The notes under the pieces: generated by a model | The model's database searches: none | What the model was told of the DNA's origin: nothing | The model's input: the letters and a program-made list of their open reading frames with translations, nothing else | Made by a program: the position numbers and the translations under genes | In this document: piece after piece, positions 1 to 6,244 of the stretch | Position numbering within the stretch: position 1 is the stretch's first letter | Layout: every line of letters starts with the position of its first letter | Source of the DNA: a bacterium | Lineage (GTDB): Bacteria; UBP14; UBA6098; B30-G16 | Reading direction: 5' to 3' | DNA length: 6,244 nt | NCBI GenBank assembly: GCA_030620455.1 | Contig: JAUXEQ010000094.1 | Location: 1 to 6,244 of the forward strand

Positions 1-1056
1 GCAAAGTGTGCCGAGGTTGATGTAACGCACTTTAGGATTCTTAATCCCGAGCTTATCCGAGGTTGCACACCTCCTAATACGGGTAAGTATCCGCTAAAAG
101 TTCCCAAAGAAAAAGGTGGAATATTCGTTACCAATTATAGGCGGATACCGGATTCGGAGAAAGTTATATGGCACCAACACACAATTAAAAAGGGCGAAAG
201 CTTCTATGTAATAGCAAAGCGCTACGGTGTGCCAATGCAATCTATTATCTCTGCCAATAATATGAGTTCAAAGTCGACCCTAAGACCGGGCAAAAAGCTT
301 CTCATTCCCATAAGTCGAGACAAAGCAAGCAAATATGTCAGCAACAGCAGTTCATCGATTGTTTCACAAACGAAAAGTCGAGGATATTATGCTGTAAAAA
401 AAGGCGACACTGTTAGCGAGATTGCAGAGAAGCTTGGTGTTTCTCAACGCGGTATTATGAAAGCCAATAAACTCAGCAAATATTCAGTTATTAAACCGGG
501 TCAAAAATTAACAATTCCAGGTTACCAGCCAACAAAGACTTTATATCATACAGTCAGAAAGGGCGAGACACTTTGGAAAATTGCAAATAAGTACGGCGTT
601 ACTGTCTCGCAAATTAAATCCACAAACAAACTCCACAACGACAAGATAAAAATCGGGCAGAAACTTGTAATTAAAACCTCCAAAACCTCTTTGGAATATG
701 CCAACAACTCAAATAAGTCACAAGAGATAACTCATGTCGTTAAAAAGGGCGAAAGTCTTTGGTTGATCGCAAAGAAATACAATGTATCAATAGACGATTT
801 AAAGAAATGGAACAATCTCAAATCAAACAATCTCTCAGTAGGCAAGAGACTAAATATTTCCTCGTCAATTTCCCCAAGAACTTCAGCATCGAGCACGAGT
901 TCAAAGCCTGTTGTATATACCGTAAGAAAAGGTGATACGCTGTGGGATATTGCTAAAAAATATGGTGTGTCAACTAATGTAATTATGAAGAAGAACAAAA
1001 TTAATAATCCATCAGCAATTAAACCCGGAGATAAACTTAAAATAGTTATGGAATAA
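1..1056 (+). CDS. mltD: MltD-like lytic murein transglycosylase, C-terminal part with five LysM repeats (5' truncated by window edge)
   Basis: The frame is open from base 1 with no start that needs to be used, so this is the 3' part of a longer gene; 351 residues are visible before TAA. Residues 1-36 hold the segment that follows the catalytic domain in MltD proteins, recognisable by LNPELIRGCTPP and then YPLKVPK. Five LysM modules follow, each beginning like HTIKKGES or YTVRKGDTLWDIA and ending near a PGxKLxI motif. LysM modules bind the N-acetylglucosamine part of peptidoglycan. MltD enzymes cleave the MurNAc-GlcNAc bond to give 1,6-anhydro products and act in the periplasm, usually as lipoproteins. 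The linkers around residues 106-127 and 286-303 are Ser/Thr-rich and the LysM modules are rich in Lys. The SLT catalytic domain and any lipobox are outside the window, so the enzyme assignment rests on the short linker segment and on the LysM tail. A multi-LysM protein without a transglycosylase domain is the alternative. An internal ATG at 229 lies inside the first LysM module and is not a credible start. Confidence 0.85.
   Translation, partial: AKCAEVDVTHFRILNPELIRGCTPPNTGKYPLKVPKEKGGIFVTNYRRIPDSEKVIWHQHTIKKGESFYVIAKRYGVPMQSIISANNMSSKSTLRPGKKLLIPISRDKASKYVSNSSSSIVSQTKSRGYYAVKKGDTVSEIAEKLGVSQRGIMKANKLSKYSVIKPGQKLTIPGYQPTKTLYHTVRKGETLWKIANKYGVTVSQIKSTNKLHNDKIKIGQKLVIKTSKTSLEYANNSNKSQEITHVVKKGESLWLIAKKYNVSIDDLKKWNNLKSNNLSVGKRLNISSSISPRTSASSTSSKPVVYTVRKGDTLWDIAKKYGVSTNVIMKKNKINNPSAIKPGDKLKIVME
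178..1050 (+). repeat. Five tandem LysM modules within the MltD-like protein
   Basis: The modules lie at about 178-312, 388-519, 544-675, 730-858 and 913-1050. Each encodes about 43-46 residues with the pattern [Y/H]xVxKGE/DTLWxIAxKYGV, then a central Asn (AN, TN, WN or KN), then PGxKLxI. Spacers range from about 24 bases (modules 2-3) to about 75 bases (modules 1-2). Modules 3, 4 and 5 share the Leu-Trp pair after the KGE/KGD motif (TLWKIA, SLWLIA, TLWDIA), while modules 1 and 2 do not (SFYVIA, TVSEIA). This suggests that the last three are the more closely related copies. Confidence 0.9.
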
Positions 1057-1102
1057 GTTTTGATTCGCATTCACAATCGCTCGGAGAGGGAATTTTTATC
1101 GT

Positions 1103-1149
1103 TGTTTATGTGTAAAATCGAAAGACGTTATTTAAACATAATTTACACA
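1103..1149. repeat. Inverted repeats upstream of the DUF1844 gene
   Basis: The 111-base gap between the LysM gene and the DUF1844 start carries TGTGTAAA (1109-1116) and its exact complement TTTACACA (1142-1149), separated by 25 bases. A second pair, TGTTTA (1103-1108) and TAAACA (1133-1138), crosses the first, so the two stems could not nest simply. The right arm abuts the weak Shine-Dalgarno-like AGAGG that begins at 1149. It could be an operator or an RNA fold, or chance in AT-rich DNA. No Rho-independent terminator (GC stem followed by a T run) is visible here. Confidence 0.3.
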
Positions 1150-1167
1150 GAGGTTGGAATTATTACA

Positions 1168-1458
1168 ATGGATGAGATTAATAAAGAGCAATATATTCGC
1201 GAGCTTTTCATCGAACTTCTATTGATGTTGCGAGCCGGAGCGCTCCAAAATCTCGGAATGCTTACCAATCCCGCTACTGGAAAAAAAGAAACAAAAGTCG
1301 ACCTTGCCAAGCGAGTAATAGACATGTTAGGAATGCTTCAAAAGAAAACTGAGGGAAATCTCAACGACCAGGAAACCAAAATGCTTGAAAATCTTTTGGC
1401 AGAACTGAGAATTCTGTATATAAAAGAAAGCAAATCGAATGAATCTGATAAAAAATAG
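1168..1458 (+). CDS. DUF1844 family small protein
   Basis: This 96-residue protein matches the small DUF1844 family, whose biochemical role is unknown. The family pattern is clear: an N-terminal helix ending in AGALQNLGMLTNPATG, then DLAKRVIDMLGMLQKKTEGN, then an acidic helix ending LLAELRILYI, and a charged tail. It has no signal peptide or membrane segment and is probably a cytoplasmic helical protein. The ATG at 1168 is chosen because AGAGG-like bases lie 13-19 bases upstream and family similarity starts just after it. The frame stays open upstream to a TTG at 1060, but the 36 extra residues look unlike the family. The 3' end overlaps the start of pcm by 20 bases, so the two are probably co-transcribed and perhaps translationally coupled. 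No function can be read from the sequence. Confidence 0.85.
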   Translation: MDEINKEQYIRELFIELLLMLRAGALQNLGMLTNPATGKKETKVDLAKRVIDMLGMLQKKTEGNLNDQETKMLENLLAELRILYIKESKSNESDKK

Positions 1459-2134
1459 TAATCTAAGAGATTCGATTATTGATCCTAAATTTGACTCAGA
1501 TTTAGCCAAAAAACTTCGAGCCCGAATGGTTTCAGAACAAATTGCTCGTCGAGGAGTAAACGATCACAGAATTTTGGCAGCGCTTCTTGAAACTCCAAGA
1601 CACATTTTTGTACCACACGAAGCAATCGATATAGCCTACGAAGACACTCCACTTTCTATAGGCCACGGACAGACTATTAGCCAACCTTATATTGTTGGAT
1701 ATATGACAGAACTATTAAATCCAAAACCGGAGGATGTAATACTCGAAGTAGGCACAGGAACAGGATATCAGGCTGCGGTCCTTTCTAAATTAGTCAGTAA
1801 AATTTACACTATAGAGCGAATATCTGCGCTTGCTGCAATGGCAAATGAGAACTTTGCCAAACTCGGATTAGATAATGTCGAGGTTATCGTATGCGATGGC
1901 TATCATGGCTTACCGGAGAACTCACCCTTTAATGGGATTATTATTACTTCTGCACCCCCTGAGGTTCCATCCGAATTGCTCAAACAGTTGGCAGATGGAG
2001 CTAACTTAGTTATTCCTGTTGGAGAAAATTTCCAAAGGCTGTGGGTGATAAAAAGAGTTGGCGAAGAATTTATGAAATCCCCAGATGTTGCTGTGCGTTT
2101 TGTGCCTATGGTTCATGGCATCGATGAGATTTGA
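1439..2134 (+). CDS. pcm: Protein-L-isoaspartate O-methyltransferase
   Basis: This 231-residue cytoplasmic enzyme uses S-adenosylmethionine to methylate the abnormal L-isoaspartyl residues that form in ageing proteins, which starts their repair. The hallmarks are in order: RARMVSEQIARRGVNDHRIL (28-47), PRHIFVP (53-59), GQTISQPYIV (77-86, the substrate-binding signature), the SAM-binding glycine loop EVGTGTGYQ (103-111), CDGYHGLPENSPF (152-164), LVIPVG (190-195) and the C-terminal VRFVPM (219-224). The length is near the usual size for bacterial Pcm, with about 25 residues ahead of the conserved core. The ATG at 1439 overlaps the DUF1844 gene and has only a weak purine-rich stretch (AGAAAG) upstream, which fits translational coupling. 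The next Met (residue 30) lies inside the conserved core and is a poor start. No terminator follows the TGA. Confidence 0.96.
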   Translation: MNLIKNSNLRDSIIDPKFDSDLAKKLRARMVSEQIARRGVNDHRILAALLETPRHIFVPHEAIDIAYEDTPLSIGHGQTISQPYIVGYMTELLNPKPEDVILEVGTGTGYQAAVLSKLVSKIYTIERISALAAMANENFAKLGLDNVEVIVCDGYHGLPENSPFNGIIITSAPPEVPSELLKQLADGANLVIPVGENFQRLWVIKRVGEEFMKSPDVAVRFVPMVHGIDEI

Positions 2135-2170
2135 TTTTGCCAATTCTAACTTCATTTCGACCTTTTATTA

Positions 2171-2270
2171 TTGACTACCGCAATCGAAGTTCATTAATTA
2201 AACTCACATTAAATTTATAATAACATAGTTTAACGGTTAATTATAAAATTTGTAAATTGTTAAATATAAT
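2171..2270 (+). promoter_or_regulatory. Candidate promoter region for the C10 peptidase gene
   Basis: The AT-rich gap after pcm holds two exact TATAAT hexamers (2216-2221 and 2265-2270) and a TTGACT box (2171-2176). The TTGACT box is 16 bases from ATTAAT (2193-2198), a plausible though imperfect sigma-70 pair. Neither exact TATAAT has a good -35 at 16-18 bases, and the second directly abuts the ribosome-binding site, so a transcript from it would have almost no leader. The region could drive the peptidase gene separately from pcm. The exact promoter cannot be fixed by eye. Confidence 0.3.
2236..2269 (+). repeat. 11-base direct repeat upstream of the peptidase gene
   Basis: GTTAATTATAA (2236-2246) and GTTAAATATAA (2259-2269) match at 10 of 11 positions and are 23 bases apart start to start, about two helical turns. 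The first copy overlaps an 11-base palindrome, TTAACGGTTAA (2230-2240). The layout resembles a paired regulator site, but low-complexity AT-rich DNA can produce it by chance. Confidence 0.3.
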
Positions 2271-2276
2271 GGGAGG
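2271..2276 (+). promoter_or_regulatory. Ribosome-binding site that decides the peptidase start
   Basis: GGGAGG is the strongest Shine-Dalgarno sequence in the window. It lies 8 bases before the ATG at 2285, an ideal distance. The in-frame GTG at 2279 is only 2 bases away, and the ATG at 2291 is 14 bases away, so 2285 is preferred. Confidence 0.75.
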
Positions 2277-2284
2277 AAGTGAAG

Positions 2285-4636
2285 ATGACGATGAAAATTA
2301 AATTTCTTGTTATTTTATCATCTATCCTACTCGGTTTTTCAATCGGTGAAGCTGAACGAGCAACACCCGATATGATCGATCAAATTGCAAGGACACATGT
2401 GGAAGTTTACAAACCTGCTACGAAATCATACAGTATTTTAAGCATAATTCCGATTCTGGACGAAAGAAACAAAGACACTAATGCATACGTTGCTGTACTT
2501 AATCCCAAGGGATATATAGTTATATCGAACAACACCGATATTCGACCAGTTATTGCATATTCTTTCGAGAGCAACTTTGATTTCGAGATAACACCTAACA
2601 ATGTTTTGCTTGGCATGGTCAAGAACGATTTAAAAAATCGATATAAAGCATTGCCATATTATTCACAATATCTCCGACAGCGAAACAATAAACTTTGGTA
2701 CTATTATTTAAATAATTCAGATTTTCTTGTTAATGAATTAAATACATCAGAAACATATGGTCCCTGGCTTGATACCCAATGGAGCCAAGACGGAATTTTT
2801 TGGCGTTTTATGCCTATCGACCCAGTAACTGGTGATACATGTATTGCCGGATGTGGTCCGGTGGCAATGGGAATGGTGATAAACTATTGGGAATACCCGA
2901 CCTCTATAATATTCGAGCCAGAGGAAAGTTATTACTCGATCAGAACCGATCCTCCAATTTGGATGGATGCGCCATCCGCTAACATGGACACAATCGACTA
3001 CAATGGCTCGGGTGTACATCCAACCGACTCTACAATTGCACATCTATTATGGGCTTGCGGCATATCGGTTCGTGCAAGCTACAGCTCGTTAGGGACATCT
3101 TCATTAATTTCCCCAAGTACATTTAATAGATGGGATTATCCCTGTGCCGCAACAGTTGACGGTTTCCGCTCGAATTTCTTTGATTGGCTGGTAAACAACA
3201 TGAAAAACAGAAAACCAGCAATATTAACAATCTTCGGCACAGCACCAGTTGGTCATTATGTTATAGCTGACGGTTATAGAGATGCTGGCGATTATCACAT
3301 CAATTTCGGCTGGGAAGGTGCATACGACACATGGTATTTTCTTCCTGACAGTCTTCCACGAGGTTTCAGTATTATTTCCTCGGCGATATTGGACATTTCA
3401 CCACCCAACAGAGATGCAACAGTTCTCCGCGTACCGTCGCCGTTCTCAACAATTCAGGAAGCTATCGATTCTGCTATTTGTGGTGATACTGTTCTTGTAG
3501 CAGATGGAACATATGCTGGAAATGGCTTTAGAGACATAGACTTCTTGGGGAAAGCAATCATTGTAATGTCGAAGCACGGCGCTAGTTCGTGTACTCTCGA
3601 TTGTGCCGCTTCCTATTCTAATATGCACGTTGCTTTTAGATTCAATAATAATGAATCATATTCAACTGTTTTAGACGGTTTTACAATCGTTAACGGTTAT
3701 GAGTTTTGGGGTGGTGCAATTGCAATTCAGATGTCGAATCCAATAATTCGAAATTGTGTTTTTGGGAATAATGAAGCTTATAACTACGGTGGTGCGATAA
3801 GTTGTATTTACGCAAGTCCCATATTAGAGAATAACGTAATAGCCGGCAATACAGCAGAATATGGAGGTGGTATTTTTTGCTATTCGTATTGCAGACCTAT
3901 TTTAATTAACAACACTTTTGTGATTAACAGCGCATCCGAACAAGGTGGTGCAATATTCCTTGCTGACAGTTCATTTATGGTGATACTGAACTCGATATTT
4001 TACAAGAATTTAGCATCGGAAGGTGATGAAATATACATTACGGATAGACTCTCCAGTTTCTGGACAGATCCGTGCACGCTTTTGATTGCATATTCGAATA
4101 TTGACACATCCAATTGTTACGTCGCTTCTCGTGGCAATGAGATGATTTTGGGTGCAGGGAATATTAACGACAGCCTTGTTTTTCTCGATTATATGTTCCA
4201 TTTAGATGTAAGTTCACCGGGAATTGATCGGGGAACGGAATATTATATTTTCAAGGGCGAAACATTGTGGGCACCGAGGGATGATATCGATCGCGGGATA
4301 AGACCGTGGAATCTTCTGTATGACATGGGTGCGGATGAATACGGTTCAAGTCGTATTGTAACGAATAATAGAAACACAAAACCAGAAATTCTCTCACTCA
4401 ATTGCCATCCTAATCCTTTCAATAGTGCAGTTTGCATAAAGTATAACTTACATTCGGAATCCAATATTAATCTTGAAATATTCGACATAAATGGGCATCG
4501 AGTGGAGCATATCACACTAAATAATAAAAGCCAATTTATCTGGAAACCGTCTGAGAAAGTAATGGTTGGTGTTTATCTAATTCGGATTAGCACGGAAACA
4601 TTATCGGTATACAACAAGATTTTGTACTTGAAGTGA
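2285..4636 (+). CDS. Secreted C10 (streptopain-like) cysteine peptidase fused to a beta-helix and a C-terminal sorting-type domain
   Basis: This 783-residue exported protein has four parts. Residues 1-23 are a signal peptide: Lys-containing start, hydrophobic core FLVILSSILLGFSI, likely cleavage after GEA. Residues about 24-135 resemble the SpeB/Spi inhibitory propeptide (AYVAVLNPKGYIVIS). Residues about 155-372 are a C10 peptidase: catalytic Cys190 in AGCGPVAMGMVINYWEYP, aligning with SpeB GCVATA, and His324 in PVGHYVIADGY, followed by YHINFGWEG. Residues about 378-640 form a right-handed parallel beta-helix, opening with FSTIQEAIDSA and GDTVLVADGTY and repeating GGAI/GGGI turns at 476, 502, 527 and 554, then closing with MGADEYG (681-687). 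Residues about 702-783 are a FlgD-like/type IX-style C-terminal domain (HPNPFNSA, INLEIFDINGHRV, GVYLIRI). C10 enzymes cut proteins after self-removal of the propeptide; the helix may bind a surface or polysaccharide. Both catalytic residues are present, so activity is likely. Substrate and secretion route are inferred, as no secretion genes are in view. Confidence 0.93.
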   Translation: MTMKIKFLVILSSILLGFSIGEAERATPDMIDQIARTHVEVYKPATKSYSILSIIPILDERNKDTNAYVAVLNPKGYIVISNNTDIRPVIAYSFESNFDFEITPNNVLLGMVKNDLKNRYKALPYYSQYLRQRNNKLWYYYLNNSDFLVNELNTSETYGPWLDTQWSQDGIFWRFMPIDPVTGDTCIAGCGPVAMGMVINYWEYPTSIIFEPEESYYSIRTDPPIWMDAPSANMDTIDYNGSGVHPTDSTIAHLLWACGISVRASYSSLGTSSLISPSTFNRWDYPCAATVDGFRSNFFDWLVNNMKNRKPAILTIFGTAPVGHYVIADGYRDAGDYHINFGWEGAYDTWYFLPDSLPRGFSIISSAILDISPPNRDATVLRVPSPFSTIQEAIDSAICGDTVLVADGTYAGNGFRDIDFLGKAIIVMSKHGASSCTLDCAASYSNMHVAFRFNNNESYSTVLDGFTIVNGYEFWGGAIAIQMSNPIIRNCVFGNNEAYNYGGAISCIYASPILENNVIAGNTAEYGGGIFCYSYCRPILINNTFVINSASEQGGAIFLADSSFMVILNSIFYKNLASEGDEIYITDRLSSFWTDPCTLLIAYSNIDTSNCYVASRGNEMILGAGNINDSLVFLDYMFHLDVSSPGIDRGTEYYIFKGETLWAPRDDIDRGIRPWNLLYDMGADEYGSSRIVTNNRNTKPEILSLNCHPNPFNSAVCIKYNLHSESNINLEIFDINGHRVEHITLNNKSQFIWKPSEKVMVGVYLIRISTETLSVYNKILYLK

Positions 4637-4644
4637 CATGTCAC
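4633..4644. repeat. 12-base perfect palindrome over the peptidase stop codon
   Basis: GTGACATGTCAC is fully self-complementary and includes the TGA stop at 4634-4636. It sits at the end of the peptidase gene in the 58-base gap between the two convergent genes. It has no following T run and no room for a stable loop, so it is not a standard terminator. It could be a protein-binding site or chance. Confidence 0.4.
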
Positions 4645-4694
4645 AATAAATTCCTTACATCCCTGTATCTAAGACTCGAGCAAACAAAGGCTTA

Positions 4695-6086
4695 CTATAA
4701 TCCATATTTATTAATTTTTCTGTAAAGAGTTCTTGGGGAAATCCCCAAAATCTCTGCAGCTTTTTTTCTAGAACCCCCAGACTCACGTAAAGCTTTTATT
4801 ACAGCTTCCTTTTCCGCATTATCAAAGTCTATTGGCTTAGAAAAATAACGTGAAATCGAATGTAAGAGTTCGTTGTTTTGCTTCAGCAAATAGAGTATTT
4901 TCCCAAAAATTTCGTCGTAATTAACATGCCCAACATCTCTTGCATACGAGCTCCCATCATGTATTACTGGGAGATTTCTTCCAACAAGTTGGTGCTGTGA
5001 GAAATAATGAGTTAAATCAGCTGCATGAATCATTTTGTCCTCCGATAGAACCGCAATATTTTCCATCAGATTGCGAAGTTCGCGAACATTTCCAGGCCAG
5101 TGATATGACAGCATTGCCTCGAGAGCGTCACTACCTATTCCACCGAATTTTACATGATGTTTTTCAGCAGCTTTATTAGCATAGTAAAAAGCCAATATTG
5201 GGATATCCTCAGGTCGCTCTCGCAATGGTGGCATAAAAATCCTAACTCCGCTTATTCTATAGTAAAGGTCCTCGCGAAATTTACCTTCACCAAGCAACAC
5301 TTTGAGATCTTTATTTGTTGCAGCTATAATTCTCACATCGGCTACTTTAGGTTCGGAGGAACCCACAGGAAAATATTCTCCAATTTCAATAAACCTTAAT
5401 AATTTAACCTGAATTTGCGAGGGAATCTCACCGATCTCATCTAAAAAAATAGTTCCACCTTTTGCCTGCCCGAGAAATCCTATTGTATCCTTCGATGCGC
5501 CTGTGAATGCACCTTCCTTGTAACCAAATAGCTGCGATTCGAATAACGTTTCTGGAATAGCGCCAGAATTAACAGCAAGAAAAGGTTTATCGCTTCTTCG
5601 AGAGTGTCTATGGATCGCTTGTGAAACCACTTCTTTTCCAGTGCCGCTTTCTCCGGTTATTAAAACTGGTATGTCGGTTGGAGCCACTCGAAATATAATA
5701 TCCGCGATTATGTAAAGTGAATCCGAGCGTCCTATCATGCCATTCTGAGTTAATATTGCTCTGCGAGAGTATAAGTTATCTATCTCGGTTTCTAATGTGG
5801 ACAAAAGAGTTTCCGGCGGGAGTATAAGATCGACCAGTCGCCTTATTACCGGGTCGTTTACATTCCAATGGATGAGAATTATCGGCATCAGTGGTGCCCG
5901 AATACCAACATTATGAAGGAAGTTTACAATCGAAAGCTTAAAGTTATCATTCCATTCAATAAGAGCGAGATCGAATTCCTTTTCACGAAGTTTTGTTAAA
6001 AATTTTCCCTGTGTATCGCATATCTCTCCATATATGTCGTACACACCATCGCTTTTGAGAATAATTATTTTCTTAGTACTATCCAT
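4695..6086 (-). CDS. Sigma-54-dependent transcriptional activator with degenerate receiver-like N-terminal domain
   Basis: This 463-residue cytoplasmic NtrC/AtoC-type protein uses ATP to remodel sigma-54 RNA polymerase at distant enhancer sites. Residues 1-100 have receiver-like strands (KKIIILKSD, FDLALIEW, MPIILIHW), but Glu44 stands where the phosphorylated Asp is expected, the acidic pair near the N-terminus is reduced to one Asp, and the conserved Lys before the final Pro is missing (VDLILPP). Residues about 117-350 are the AAA+ module: Walker A GESGTGKE (145-152), the sigma-54 contact loop GAFTGA (192-197), Walker B GGTIFLDE (210-217), AATNKDL (255-261), FREDLYYR (270-277) and WPGNVREL (330-337). 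The C-terminal Fis-type helix-turn-helix is at about 423-463 (KKAAEILGISPRTLYRKI). All ATPase and sigma-54 contact motifs are intact, so it should be functional. It starts one base after the rseP stop with no clear Shine-Dalgarno, suggesting translation coupled to rseP. Its target genes are not evident. Confidence 0.95.
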   Translation of the reverse strand: MDSTKKIIILKSDGVYDIYGEICDTQGKFLTKLREKEFDLALIEWNDNFKLSIVNFLHNVGIRAPLMPIILIHWNVNDPVIRRLVDLILPPETLLSTLETEIDNLYSRRAILTQNGMIGRSDSLYIIADIIFRVAPTDIPVLITGESGTGKEVVSQAIHRHSRRSDKPFLAVNSGAIPETLFESQLFGYKEGAFTGASKDTIGFLGQAKGGTIFLDEIGEIPSQIQVKLLRFIEIGEYFPVGSSEPKVADVRIIAATNKDLKVLLGEGKFREDLYYRISGVRIFMPPLRERPEDIPILAFYYANKAAEKHHVKFGGIGSDALEAMLSYHWPGNVRELRNLMENIAVLSEDKMIHAADLTHYFSQHQLVGRNLPVIHDGSSYARDVGHVNYDEIFGKILYLLKQNNELLHSISRYFSKPIDFDNAEKEAVIKALRESGGSRKKAAEILGISPRTLYRKINKYGL

Positions 6087-6087
6087 A

Positions 6088-6244
6088 TTAGAATAGATCT
6101 AAAATATCTTTAATTGTTACAATTGCCATTAATCCAAGCAAAAGCAACATACTAACTTGCTGAAATATTGACCTAACTCGATCGCTAATTCGTTTTTTTC
6201 TTATTGCCTCGATTACTGTAAACACTATTTGTCCACCATCGAGC
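6088..6244 (-). CDS. rseP: RseP-family site-2 intramembrane zinc metalloprotease, C-terminal end (5' truncated by window edge)
   Basis: Only the last 51 residues are visible, too short to be noticed by a long-ORF search. The reading frame starts at 6243 on the minus strand and ends with TAA at 6088-6090. It opens with LDGGQIVF, the conserved LDG motif of M50 site-2 proteases whose Asp is a zinc ligand; the usual LDGGH has Gln in place of His here. It continues with a basic loop IEAIRKKRISDRV and a final transmembrane helix SMLLLLGLMAIVTIKDI, ending DILDLF, closely like the RseP/RasP tail. These enzymes cut membrane proteins such as anti-sigma factors within the inner membrane. The HExxH and PDZ parts lie beyond the window. 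The stop is one base from the start of the sigma-54 activator, so the two form an operon. Confidence 0.87.
   Translation of the reverse strand, partial: LDGGQIVFTVIEAIRKKRISDRVRSIFQQVSMLLLLGLMAIVTIKDILDLF

Noticed and set aside
1060..1167. N-terminal extension of the DUF1844 protein from a TTG at 1060
   Set aside because: The extra 36 residues do not resemble the family, the TTG has no good ribosome-binding site, and the ATG at 1168 fits the family start.
2114..2146. Possible sigma-54 promoter (TGGCAT followed by TTTGCC) at the end of pcm
   Set aside because: The GG and GC elements are not 10 bases apart, so the required spacing is missing.
2279..2284. GTG start at 2279 for the peptidase
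   Set aside because: It lies only 2 bases from the GGGAGG ribosome-binding site; the ATG at 2285 has ideal spacing.
2747..3043. Minus-strand open frame inside the peptidase gene
   Set aside because: It lies fully within a strongly supported gene, has no family-like motifs and is best explained as a frame shadow.
4940..5399. Plus-strand open frames inside the sigma-54 activator
   Set aside because: They are antisense to conserved AAA+ motifs and show no domain or ribosome-binding site.
1..6244. CRISPR array, insertion sequence, phage, tRNA or defence system
   Set aside because: No regularly spaced repeats, transposase motifs, phage proteins, cloverleaf-like sequence or defence domains were seen.

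Overview
This 6.2-kb window looks like chromosomal DNA of a diderm (Gram-negative type) bacterium, most likely an uncultured lineage of the wider Fibrobacterota-Chlorobiota-Bacteroidota (FCB) group. The clues are AT-rich DNA, an MltD-like cell-wall protein, an RseP site-2 protease, a typical bacterial sigma-54 activator, and a large secreted protein that ends in a type IX-style sorting/FlgD-like domain. The taxonomic placement is inferred; there is no rRNA or tRNA to confirm it.

Layout. (1) Positions 1-1056, plus strand: the C-terminal part of an MltD-type lytic transglycosylase with five LysM repeats; the catalytic domain lies outside the window. (2) Positions 1168-1458: a small DUF1844-family protein. 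(3) Positions 1439-2134: pcm, L-isoaspartate O-methyltransferase, overlapping the DUF1844 gene by 20 bases. (4) Positions 2135-2284: an AT-rich, non-coding stretch with promoter-like boxes and an 11-base direct repeat. (5) Positions 2285-4636: a 783-residue secreted multidomain protein with a signal peptide, SpeB-like propeptide, C10 (streptopain-like) cysteine peptidase, right-handed beta-helix and C-terminal sorting-type domain. (6) On the minus strand, converging on it with a 58-base gap: a sigma-54-dependent activator (6086-4695) directly behind the 3' end of rseP (6244-6088), whose stop codon is one base from the activator start.

How they may work together. The left block is envelope and housekeeping: cell-wall remodelling and protein repair. 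The central gene encodes an exported protease or adhesin-like protein. The right block pairs an intramembrane protease known for envelope-stress signalling with a sigma-54 activator whose N-terminal receiver-like domain appears to have lost its phosphorylation residues.

I found no CRISPR array, insertion sequence, phage gene, RNA gene or clear defence system. The points most worth a second look are the C10 peptidase/beta-helix fusion, the degenerate receiver on the activator, and the rseP-activator coupling.
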